A stretch of DNA of 12,383 nucleotides from Mageeibacillus sp. UBA1046 (GTDB lineage: Bacteria; Bacillota; Clostridia; Saccharofermentanales; DTU023), in NCBI GenBank assembly GCA_002316595.1, contig DCDV01000010.1, positions 19,823 through 32,205 of the forward strand. Direction: 5' to 3'. How positions within the stretch are numbered: position 1 is the first letter of the stretch; every line of letters begins with the position of its first letter. Position numbers and translations under genes: made by a program. Below the pieces are notes generated by a model. The model worked only from the letters and a program-made list of their open reading frames with translations. It did no database searches and was not told the DNA's origin. Positions 6,413 to 12,383 of the stretch are shown piece after piece.

Positions 6413-7040
6413 TGTTGCTCTCCCTAAAGGACGCTTAGGAAAGCAAGCTTATGCTTTGTTCTCAGAAGCCGGGTATACCATTGGTTCTATCGATACTGAA
6501 AGCCGCAAACTAACGTTCGCGAACAAAGAAAAGGGCGTACACTTCTTCTGGGTTAAGGCCACGGATGTTGCGATTTATGTCGAAAGAGGCGCGGCAGACA
6601 TAGGTATCGTCGGGAAAGATGTTCTCCTCGAGCAACAGTCTGATGTTTATGAACTTCTAGACCTCAATATTGGTAAATGCCGGATGGCAGTTGCTTTTAT
6701 GAAGGATTACACAGATAACAAAAATCAGACTCTCAGGGTCGCTACCAAATATGAGAATATCGCCCGGGAGTATTTTCGTACTCAGAGCAGGCAGATCGAT
6801 ATTATCAAGCTAAACGGCATGATCGAAATCGCGCCTATACTCGGACTGGCCGACGTGATTGTGGATATTGTCGAAACTGGCAGAACCTTGAAAGAGAATG
6901 ATCTGATTTCCGGAGAGACTATTGTGCCGATCAGCGCACGCCTGATAGGCAATAAGGTAAGTTACAAATTCATGCATGCTCGGATCGAAGAGATGAAGGA
7001 AAATCTTAAGCAATATGTAGTTCGGGAGGAAGAACAATGA
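6399..7040 (+). CDS. hisG: ATP phosphoribosyltransferase catalytic subunit, short form
   Basis: This enzyme joins ATP and PRPP to give phosphoribosyl-ATP, the committed step of histidine synthesis. The 213-residue length marks the short HisG, which lacks the C-terminal regulatory domain and needs HisZ, encoded just upstream. Visible features are the N-terminal ALPKGRLG (7-14), the substrate-site segment AADIGIVGKDVLLE (65-78), and the PRPP-binding loop DIVETGRTL (156-164). I chose ATG 6399 because GGGGAGG (6383-6389) lies nine bases upstream and the protein then begins MKMINVALPKGR like its family. A longer in-frame reading from 6318 would overlap hisZ heavily and add a non-conserved tail. 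The TGA is shared with the hisD start in an ATGA overlap. Confidence 0.95.
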   Translation: MKMINVALPKGRLGKQAYALFSEAGYTIGSIDTESRKLTFANKEKGVHFFWVKATDVAIYVERGAADIGIVGKDVLLEQQSDVYELLDLNIGKCRMAVAFMKDYTDNKNQTLRVATKYENIAREYFRTQSRQIDIIKLNGMIEIAPILGLADVIVDIVETGRTLKENDLISGETIVPISARLIGNKVSYKFMHARIEEMKENLKQYVVREEEQ

Positions 7041-8320
7041 TCCGCATTGTGAACAGCCGGGATATAGATTTAGACCGGCTCCATAACTTTACTCAGCAAG
7101 ACGACAGTGAACTGACCGAGCTTGTGGCAGCTATTATCAAAGATGTGAAGGAAAAAGGTGATCAGGCTCTGCGAGAATACTCCCAAAGATTCGACGGCTT
7201 TTCGCCTGACAGCTTTCTGGTCAGTTCACAAGAGATTGAGCAGGCCATAGCCGAGACTGACCCCGACTTGATCCGTGTTTTAGAAGCAGCGGCCGCCAAC
7301 ATCGAAGCGTTTCATGCCAGTCAGGTACAGCGTGGTTTCTTAATCGAACGAAGAGACGGAGTTATTACCGGGCAGAAGATCACGCCGATTGCCAAGGCAG
7401 GGCTTTACATCCCTGGCGGGACAGCAGCCTATCCTTCTTCAGTTCTGATGAATGCCATACCCGCAAAGATTGCCGGCTGCGAGCAAATTATCATAACAAC
7501 ACCACCCTCCGGCGGCAAAATCAATCCGGCCATTCTCGCCGCGGCCAAAATTGCAGGTGTTGACCGGATATTCAAGATCGGCGGAGCGCAAGCAATAGCG
7601 GCAATGGCCTACGGGACTGAGTCGATTCCTCAGGTAGATAAAATTACCGGTCCCGGCAATCGTTATGTCGCGGAAGCGAAGAAGCAGGTTTATGGCCAAG
7701 CATCCATCGACATGATAGCCGGACCCAGCGAAATTCTAATTATTGCTGACGGAGTCTCGGACCCCTCACATCTGGCGGCCGATCTGCTGTCTCAGGCTGA
7801 GCATGACACTGATGCCTCTGCGATTCTCGTGACGGACGATCCGGCTCTGGCAGAAGCCGTGGCTGAGGAAATTGAAAGACAGATCGTTCGGCTGGCACGC
7901 TTTGAGATCGCACGCCGCTCGATCGACGATCATGGCCTGATCATACTGACCTCTGACATAGAAGAAGCTATTGAAGTCGCTAACAGGGCAGCTCCGGAGC
8001 ATCTGGAGATCTGTACAGATAGTCCCTTTGATTACCTGCAGCAGATCCGCAATGCCGGCTCAATTTTCCTTGGCCGGAACTGTCCTGAAGCTGTCGGCGA
8101 TTATTTTGCAGGCCCTAACCACACACTGCCCACAGGCGGAACTGCCCGTTTTTCCAGTCCCTTGTCGGTCAACGATTTCATTAAAGTAACGCAATTCAGC
8201 TATTACAGCGAAGCTGCGCTGGCAGATGAAGCTGAGGCGATTGCTGTCTTCGCCCGCGCCGAGGGACTGGACGCCCACGCCGAAAGCGTCCTCATCAGAA
8301 CCGGTAAAAACCGTTGCTAA
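7037..8320 (+). CDS. hisD: Histidinol dehydrogenase
   Basis: HisD is a zinc enzyme that oxidises histidinol to histidinal and then to histidine with two NAD+. The 427-residue protein is full length. Zinc ligands expected from the E. coli enzyme are present: Q253 and H256 in SQAEHD, D355 in VGDYFAGP, and H414 in LDAHAES. The catalytic pair E321-H322 sits in APEHLEI. Other conserved segments are YIPGGTAAYPSSVLMNAIPA (124-143), KITGPGNRYVAEAK (202-215) and IAGPSEILI (227-235). ATG 7037 overlaps the hisG stop as ATGA and follows GGGAGGA (7024-7030). Nothing in it looks damaged. Confidence 0.96.
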   Translation: MIRIVNSRDIDLDRLHNFTQQDDSELTELVAAIIKDVKEKGDQALREYSQRFDGFSPDSFLVSSQEIEQAIAETDPDLIRVLEAAAANIEAFHASQVQRGFLIERRDGVITGQKITPIAKAGLYIPGGTAAYPSSVLMNAIPAKIAGCEQIIITTPPSGGKINPAILAAAKIAGVDRIFKIGGAQAIAAMAYGTESIPQVDKITGPGNRYVAEAKKQVYGQASIDMIAGPSEILIIADGVSDPSHLAADLLSQAEHDTDASAILVTDDPALAEAVAEEIERQIVRLARFEIARRSIDDHGLIILTSDIEEAIEVANRAAPEHLEICTDSPFDYLQQIRNAGSIFLGRNCPEAVGDYFAGPNHTLPTGGTARFSSPLSVNDFIKVTQFSYYSEAALADEAEAIAVFARAEGLDAHAESVLIRTGKNRC

Positions 8321-8336
8321 TAAAAAGAGGATTGTA

Positions 8337-9431
8337 ATGAGCAGATTTACCAATAAGAGATTAAACCGGCTTACCCCCTACTCACCCGGTGAGCAAAAGC
8401 CCGGCGAGGATGTCATCAAGCTGAACACAAATGAATCGCCCTTTCCACCTGCCCGGTCAGTGATAGCTGCGATCAAAGATGAAACTATCGCTTCTTTGCG
8501 TTTGTACAGTGACGCTAACAGCACCCGGCTCAAAGCAGGCCTCAGTCGGTATTTCAAAATTGCACCTGAGAGGATCTTTATAGCTAACGGCTCGGATGAA
8601 GTGTTAAACTTCGCTTTCATGGCCTTTTGTGAAACAGCAATTGCTTTCCCGGATATTACTTACGGATTTTATCCTGTCTTCTGCACCCTGCATGGTTTGG
8701 ACGCCAAAATAATTCCTGTGCGAGATGACCTGACTATCGACAGCACAGATTATCTTGATATCGGCATGCCTATAGTGATTGCAAATCCTAACGCACCTAC
8801 CGGCCTTTCTCTTTCTGCGGCTGAAATCGAGATGATCTTAGCTGCTAACTCAAGTCAGGTTGTGATAATTGACGAGGCGTATATAGACTTTGGCGGCGAA
8901 ACAGCGCTGAATCTGCTGGATAAATACGATAATTTACTGGTTGTGCGGACTTATTCAAAGTCCAGATCTCTTGCGGGAGCGCGCCTTGGCTTTGCAATCG
9001 GATCAGAAGAGCTCATCGATGCCCTGGAGAAGATCAAGTATTCGACCAATCCATATAATGTCAACACACTGACCCAAAAGCTTGGTTTGGCCTCAATCGA
9101 AGCTGATGATTATTACCAGAAAAAGGTAGCCTCGATCATCAAAACCAGAGACGAGACAAGCCGTGAGCTGCGGTCCCAAGGGCTAAGCGTCTTAAATTCC
9201 AAAGCAAATTTTCTCTTTGTGAGAAGCGATGCGATCGGCGGAGAGGATTTATATTTATCACTTCGGGAACGGGGCATACTGGTCAGGCATTTCGCGCAGG
9301 AGCGGATATATGATTATGTCCGAATAACGATTGGAACACCTGAGGAAATGAATAAACTGGTTTGTGAGATTAAAAACATTATTGAGGGAAAACAGTGTCG
9401 GAAAACATTATTGAAGAAAGATCGCGTCTGA
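8337..9431 (+). CDS. hisC: Histidinol-phosphate aminotransferase with an altered C-terminus
   Basis: This PLP enzyme (fold type I) transfers the glutamate amino group to imidazole acetol phosphate. In the 364-residue protein, LNTNESPFPP (29-38), ANGSDE (83-88), the NPNAPTG loop (150-156), DEAYIDF (179-185) and the PLP-lysine motif YSKSRSLAGARLGF with K208 are intact. ATG 8337 follows AAGAGGA (8325-8331), 16 bp after hisD; upstream in-frame codons lie inside hisD and are not conserved. The last 13 residues, after NIIEG (residue 351), are basic and look unlike a normal HisC end. At DNA level they come from a repeated block and are read in two frames, while another copy 102 bp downstream reads IIEGRSRL-stop in the hisC frame. 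The C-terminus has probably been remodelled by duplication; the catalytic core should be unaffected. Confidence 0.94.
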   Translation: MSRFTNKRLNRLTPYSPGEQKPGEDVIKLNTNESPFPPARSVIAAIKDETIASLRLYSDANSTRLKAGLSRYFKIAPERIFIANGSDEVLNFAFMAFCETAIAFPDITYGFYPVFCTLHGLDAKIIPVRDDLTIDSTDYLDIGMPIVIANPNAPTGLSLSAAEIEMILAANSSQVVIIDEAYIDFGGETALNLLDKYDNLLVVRTYSKSRSLAGARLGFAIGSEELIDALEKIKYSTNPYNVNTLTQKLGLASIEADDYYQKKVASIIKTRDETSRELRSQGLSVLNSKANFLFVRSDAIGGEDLYLSLRERGILVRHFAQERIYDYVRITIGTPEEMNKLVCEIKNIIEGKQCRKTLLKKDRV

Positions 9432-9503
9432 AGACTGGTCGGTCTGTATGGCGATACAGCTGAAACAGCGCCTGACAAAATTATTGAAGGAAGATCGCGT
9501 CTG
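9373..9503 (+). repeat. Three-copy direct repeat spanning the hisC 3' end
   Basis: ATTATTGAAGAAAGATCGCG plus TCTG (9407-9430) recurs at 9480-9503 with one mismatch in 24 bases. A shorter, diverged copy begins at 9378, so AAAACATTATTGA occurs at both 9373-9385 and 9402-9414. Copy offsets are 29 and 73 bp, summing to 102, so copies 1 and 3 share the hisC frame while copy 2 is shifted. This looks like local duplication rather than a mobile element. Confidence 0.8.
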
Positions 9504-9580
9504 TAAATTAAGAGGGAAATTGCACCGCTGTTGATTTAATTATTCAATACGAGTGTCCGGCAGGAACTTAGGAGGAAATT
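9432..9580 (+). other. hisC-hisB spacer
   Basis: This 149-bp gap holds a small perfect hairpin, CTGTAT-GGCG-ATACAG (9444-9459), without a T-run, then the last copy of the hisC repeat (9480-9503). The strong hisB ribosome site AGGAGGAAATT ends just before ATG 9581. I see no convincing internal promoter and no remnant of hisH or another gene. Confidence 0.45.
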
Positions 9581-10171
9581 ATGCGCACTGGTCAAATTAC
9601 TAGAAATACCACTGAGACTGACATCAGTCTGCAGCTTGATCTGGACGGCAGAGGTCAAAGCAAAATTGACAGCGGGGTGCCCTTTTTAGATCATATGCTG
9701 ACCTTGTTTGCCGCTCACGGGAAATTCAACTTGAACATCGAGTGTAAAGGTGACATCTCGGTCGATGATCATCACACAGTAGAAGATATTGGCATTTGCC
9801 TGGGCAGGGCTTTCTCTGATGCTCTGGGTGAGCGCAGAGGCATTACTCGCTTTGCAGAGACCGTATTGCCTATGGACGAAGCCCTCATTCTGACCGCAGT
9901 CGATATCTCGGGGCGCTCTTCCCTGCATGGTGATCTCAGCATTCCGTCCCCGAAAGTAGGCGCCTTCGACACTGAGCTCGTATGGGAATTTCTCAATTCC
10001 TTTGTACGAGAAGCGAAAATCACATTGCATGTCAGGCAGCTTGCCGGCAGCAATTCTCACCACATTATAGAAGCCTGCTTTAAATCTCTGGCGCGCAGTT
10101 TAGGCAAAGCCGTAAAGATAGCTGCGCAAGATTCGGACTCCATCCCTTCGACAAAAGGAGTCTTGAAATGA
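9581..10171 (+). CDS. hisB: Imidazoleglycerol-phosphate dehydratase
   Basis: The enzyme dehydrates imidazole glycerol phosphate to imidazole acetol phosphate in a manganese-dependent, 24-subunit assembly. The 196-residue protein is the monofunctional form, without the N-terminal histidinol phosphatase domain of E. coli HisB. Both metal-binding motifs of the duplicated half-domains are present: DHHTVEDI (63-70) and NSHHIIEACFKSL (158-170). FLDHM (35-39) and the terminal PSTKG (189-193) are also conserved. ATG 9581 is backed by AGGAGG. The stop overlaps the hisA start as ATGA; in many relatives hisH sits at exactly this junction, but here nothing separates the two genes. Confidence 0.96.
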   Translation: MRTGQITRNTTETDISLQLDLDGRGQSKIDSGVPFLDHMLTLFAAHGKFNLNIECKGDISVDDHHTVEDIGICLGRAFSDALGERRGITRFAETVLPMDEALILTAVDISGRSSLHGDLSIPSPKVGAFDTELVWEFLNSFVREAKITLHVRQLAGSNSHHIIEACFKSLARSLGKAVKIAAQDSDSIPSTKGVLK

Positions 10172-10890
10172 TCATCTTCCCGGCGATTGACTTGTTAAAT
10201 GGAGCAGTGGTCATGCTGTACCAGGGGAAATATGACGCTGCCAGCAAATACAATGATGACCCCCTCGCTGCTGCGCGCTCCTTTGCCGATCTAGGCGCCG
10301 AAGCGCTGCATATTGTGGATCTGGAGGGTGCAAAATCGGGAGGGACTCCGCATCTTGAGATAATCTCTGGCATCGCAGCAGAAACGGATCTCTTTATCCA
10401 GGTCGGCGGCGGCATACGCTCGCTGGAGAAGATCGAAAAATACCTGAACAACGGCATTGATCGGGTTATTTTAGGAACTGCTGCACTGACAGATAAGGAC
10501 CTGTTGAAGGAGGCAATCAAAATCTATGGTGAACAGATTGCCGTAGGGCTTGACTTGAAAGATGGCAAGGCGGCCATACGCGGCTGGACGGAGACTGTTA
10601 ACTCCGGTGCGGAGGTTTTCGCGCATCTGGCAGATCTGGGTGTCCGGACAGTCATCTGCACTGATGTTTCAAAAGACGGCGCCCTGCAAGGGCCAAATCT
10701 GGGACTCTATAAAATGCTCAGCGCTCAATTCAGCGCTCAATATGGTGTGGATATCATAGCTTCCGGCGGAGTCACGAATATTGATGATGTCGCACAGCTG
10801 CGGTCACTGGATCTATACGGAGCAATTATTGGCAAGGCCTGCTACACAGGATCTATCGACTTGAAGACAGCGATTGAGGTGGCGAAATGA
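10168..10890 (+). CDS. hisA: ProFAR isomerase (phosphoribosylformimino-AICAR-P isomerase)
   Basis: HisA performs an Amadori rearrangement of ProFAR to PRFAR on a (beta/alpha)8 barrel. The 240-residue protein keeps the two catalytic aspartates, D8 in PAID and D129 in GLDLKDG. It also keeps the phosphate-binding loops VGGGIRS (79-85) and ASGGV (198-202), and the CTDVSKDG segment (164-171). Two things are unusual. The family usually has Arg in the VRLxQG motif, but here the segment reads VVMLYQGKY with methionine at residue 16. Residues 185-192 read SAQFSAQY because a 12-bp unit is tandemly duplicated. ATG 10168 follows AAAGGAG (10154-10160). Both ends overlap neighbours as ATGA, so translation is likely coupled with hisB and hisF. 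Confidence 0.95.
   Translation: MIIFPAIDLLNGAVVMLYQGKYDAASKYNDDPLAAARSFADLGAEALHIVDLEGAKSGGTPHLEIISGIAAETDLFIQVGGGIRSLEKIEKYLNNGIDRVILGTAALTDKDLLKEAIKIYGEQIAVGLDLKDGKAAIRGWTETVNSGAEVFAHLADLGVRTVICTDVSKDGALQGPNLGLYKMLSAQFSAQYGVDIIASGGVTNIDDVAQLRSLDLYGAIIGKACYTGSIDLKTAIEVAK
10718..10741 (+). repeat. Perfect 12-bp tandem duplication inside hisA
   Basis: TCAGCGCTCAAT occurs twice with no gap. It is in frame and gives a repeated Ser-Ala-Gln-aromatic unit (SAQF-SAQY) just before the GVDIIASGG strand, in what should be a helix-loop region on the barrel surface. Confidence 0.85.
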
Positions 10891-11630
10891 GAAAGAGAAT
10901 TATTCCCTGTCTGGATACAAAGGGTGGACGCGTCGTCAAAGGAGTTAACTTCAAAGGGCTCGCAGATATCGACTCCCCGCTTAGACTAGCCAGGAAATAC
11001 AGTGATGAAGGAGCTGACGAACTTGCTCTCTATGACATCGCCTCCTCTTTGGAAGGGCGTCTGATTTTCACCGATCTGGTAAGAAATGTTGCTGCCGTGA
11101 TCAGCATTCCCCTGATTGTGGGCGGCGGGCTGCGCACCTTGGCTGACTGCCAGATTATCCTTGACAGCGGCGCTGACAAACTGAGTATCAACAGCGGCGC
11201 TCTGGCCGATCGAAATCTAATACACCAGGCAGCAAACCGCTTCGGCAGTGAGCGCATAGTCCTCTCCGCCGATGTGAAGATAGTTGCCGGCGAGTATCAT
11301 ATCTTCTCTCAAGGAGGCAGCGTTGATACAGGTTTGTCAGCGCTTGCCTGGATAAAGAATTGTGCAGCTGACGGTGCAGGCGAGCTGATATTAAACTCGA
11401 TCGACACTGACGGTGTACGCTCAGGTTATGACATTGAGATGCTGAAGGCGATTACTGACGCGGTCGATATCCCGGTAGTGGCCTCCGGCGGCGCAGGATC
11501 TATTCAGGACATAATTGATGTTTTCGAAAAGGTACCTCGTGTTTCAGCAGCGCTTGCAGCTTCAATCTTTCATTATGAAACCGTCAAACTGACTGATCTG
11601 AAGAAGGCTTTGGCGGAACATGGATATTGA
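10887..11630 (+). CDS. hisF: Imidazole glycerol phosphate synthase, cyclase subunit HisF
   Basis: HisF uses ammonia to convert PRFAR to imidazole glycerol phosphate and AICAR; the ammonia normally comes from the glutaminase HisH through the HisF barrel. The 247-residue protein keeps catalytic D10 and D129 (D11 and D130 in Thermotoga), K18 in RVVKG, and the phosphate loops VGGGLRT (78-84) and ASGGAGS. The residues matching the Thermotoga ammonia gate (R5, E46, K99, E167) are R4, E45, K98 and E166. The loop after C8 reads CLDTKGGRVVKG rather than the common CLDVKDGRVVKG. ATG 10887 overlaps the hisA stop as ATGA and follows GAGGTGG (10875-10881). No hisH lies in the window, so the partner must come from elsewhere, or the enzyme uses free ammonia. 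Confidence 0.96.
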   Translation: MRKRIIPCLDTKGGRVVKGVNFKGLADIDSPLRLARKYSDEGADELALYDIASSLEGRLIFTDLVRNVAAVISIPLIVGGGLRTLADCQIILDSGADKLSINSGALADRNLIHQAANRFGSERIVLSADVKIVAGEYHIFSQGGSVDTGLSALAWIKNCAADGAGELILNSIDTDGVRSGYDIEMLKAITDAVDIPVVASGGAGSIQDIIDVFEKVPRVSAALAASIFHYETVKLTDLKKALAEHGY

Positions 11631-11729
11631 TAATTCTGCATCCGACAGAGTATTCTGAACCTGCCGCATAACTTGCCGCATAATGTTATTAGTCTGCAAA
11701 AAGCAAAGACTTGCTTGAAAGGTAATTAT
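11631..11729 (+). other. hisF-hisIE spacer with a 12-bp tandem repeat and small hairpin
   Basis: TGCCGCATAA occurs at 11662-11671 and again at 11674-11683, a 12-bp period with two differing linker bases. A perfect hairpin AAGCAA-AGAC-TTGCTT (11701-11716) lies directly before the hisIE ribosome site AAAGG (11718-11722) and might affect its accessibility. No gene or terminator is seen. Confidence 0.5.
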
Positions 11730-12383
11730 ATGTATAAAACACGTTTCAAAATTGAGGAACTAATCTTCGATCAAAATGGTCTCATCCCGGCGATTGTTAT
11801 TGACGAGGATACGAAAGAGATTCTGATGCTGGCCTACATGACTGAGGAAAGTCTCAATATCTCCATCGAAAAAGAGTTAACTTGCTTCTGGAGCCGCTCA
11901 AGGGAAGAACTTTGGCTCAAAGGAGAGACCAGCGGCAACCTTCAGCACATTGTGCGTATTGTAGCTGATTGTGATCGTGACGCACTGTCTGTTTATGTAA
12001 GAAAAGACGGGCCCGCCTGCCACTTTGGCAATGACTCATGCTTTAGCGAGCTGTTGTATGACAGTGAAGAACCGCCAGCTTTTTCAATCAATGATCTGTC
12101 TTGTCTGATCGAAGGCAGAAAAATAAATAAAATTGAAGGATCATATACCACTTATCTTTTTGAAAAGGGACTTACCAAGATTTTGAAGAAGGTAGGCGAG
12201 GAAACCACCGAAGTCGTCATAGCCGCCATGAGCAAAGTAAAGGAAGATACCGTTTACGAAATATCTGATCTGGTCTATCATCTGCTGGTATTAATGGCTG
12301 AGATGGAAATATCCTTACAAGATGTGCGAGACGAACTTGCTTCCCGCTATGTAAGTGACGATAAAGCCAAGCAGGAATACTAA
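11730..12383 (+). CDS. hisI: Bifunctional phosphoribosyl-AMP cyclohydrolase / phosphoribosyl-ATP pyrophosphatase
   Basis: This is a HisIE fusion of 217 residues performing steps two and three. The C-terminal HisE domain removes pyrophosphate from PR-ATP, and the N-terminal HisI domain then opens the adenine ring of PR-AMP. In HisI, LMLAYM (32-37) and CFWSRSREELWLKGETSGN (52-70) are typical. The metal motif DCDRD (80-84) and zinc cysteines C81, C97 and C104 have the standard spacing. In HisE, SYTTYLFEKG (138-147), KKVGEETTEVVIAA (153-166) and EISDLVYHLLVLM (177-189) are clear. I start at ATG 11730 because AAAGG (11718-11722) precedes it and the protein then matches the family. A TTG at 11673 would add 19 unconserved residues without a ribosome site. 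The stop is the last codon of the window, so any following operon gene and the terminator are not visible. Confidence 0.95.
   Translation: MYKTRFKIEELIFDQNGLIPAIVIDEDTKEILMLAYMTEESLNISIEKELTCFWSRSREELWLKGETSGNLQHIVRIVADCDRDALSVYVRKDGPACHFGNDSCFSELLYDSEEPPAFSINDLSCLIEGRKINKIEGSYTTYLFEKGLTKILKKVGEETTEVVIAAMSKVKEDTVYEISDLVYHLLVLMAEMEISLQDVRDELASRYVSDDKAKQEY

Noticed and set aside
9373..9503. Insertion sequence or CRISPR-like array at the hisC end
   Set aside because: There are only three irregularly spaced, partly diverged copies, with no terminal inverted repeats, transposase or regular spacers.
9686..10063. 125-codon minus-strand open frame inside hisB
   Set aside because: It is antisense to conserved HisB motifs, has no independent support and is best explained as a codon-bias shadow.
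10080..10520. 146-codon open frame on the minus strand across hisB/hisA
   Set aside because: It is fully antisense to two clear his genes, lies in the shadow of their codon structure and resembles no family.
11673..11729. Longer hisIE from TTG 11673
   Set aside because: No ribosome site precedes it and the added residues come from the tandem repeat and hairpin; ATG 11730 has AAAGG at good spacing.

Overview
The window looks like a chromosomal segment from a Gram-positive, Clostridia-like Firmicute. I infer this from four things: strong AGGAGG-type ribosome binding sites with some GTG and TTG starts; a short-form HisG paired with HisZ; a TrpR-like YerC/HisR regulator leading the his operon; and a gene resembling the D-aspartate ligase that builds peptidoglycan cross-bridges. 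The species cannot be named from the sequence alone.

Layout. Positions 1-1733 (minus strand) hold a hydantoinase/oxoprolinase-family ATPase, with its stop codon directly abutting the start of a second gene cut off by the window edge. After an AT-rich divergent promoter region, a plus-strand gene (2012-3382) encodes a 456-residue protein with an N-terminal helix-turn-helix and a large domain I do not recognise. It converges on, and overlaps by 19 bp, a minus-strand ATP-grasp ligase gene (3364-4608). From a good promoter at about 4709-4737 to the right edge, everything is one plus-strand operon for histidine biosynthesis: hisR(yerC)-hisZ-hisG-hisD-hisC-hisB-hisA-hisF-hisIE.

How the genes work together. 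HisG and HisZ form the feedback-regulated first enzyme, HisIE does the next two steps (order HisE then HisI), HisA isomerises ProFAR, HisF makes imidazole glycerol phosphate, HisB dehydrates it, HisC transaminates, and HisD performs the last two oxidations. HisR is the likely repressor, and an inverted repeat overlaps the -10 box of the operon promoter. Coupling is tight (14-nt overlap hisZ/hisG; ATGA overlaps hisG/hisD, hisB/hisA and hisA/hisF). Two pathway functions are missing from the window: the glutaminase HisH, normally next to hisA/hisF, and a histidinol-phosphate phosphatase.

Most notable oddities: the absence of hisH although HisF keeps its ammonia-gate residues; a decayed, triplicated block at the 3' end of hisC; 12-bp tandem duplications in hisA and before hisIE; mutually exclusive RNA stems plus an in-frame small ORF between hisR and hisZ; and the unrecognised helix-turn-helix protein. 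I found no clear evidence of a wholly new system, mobile element, CRISPR array or RNA gene.
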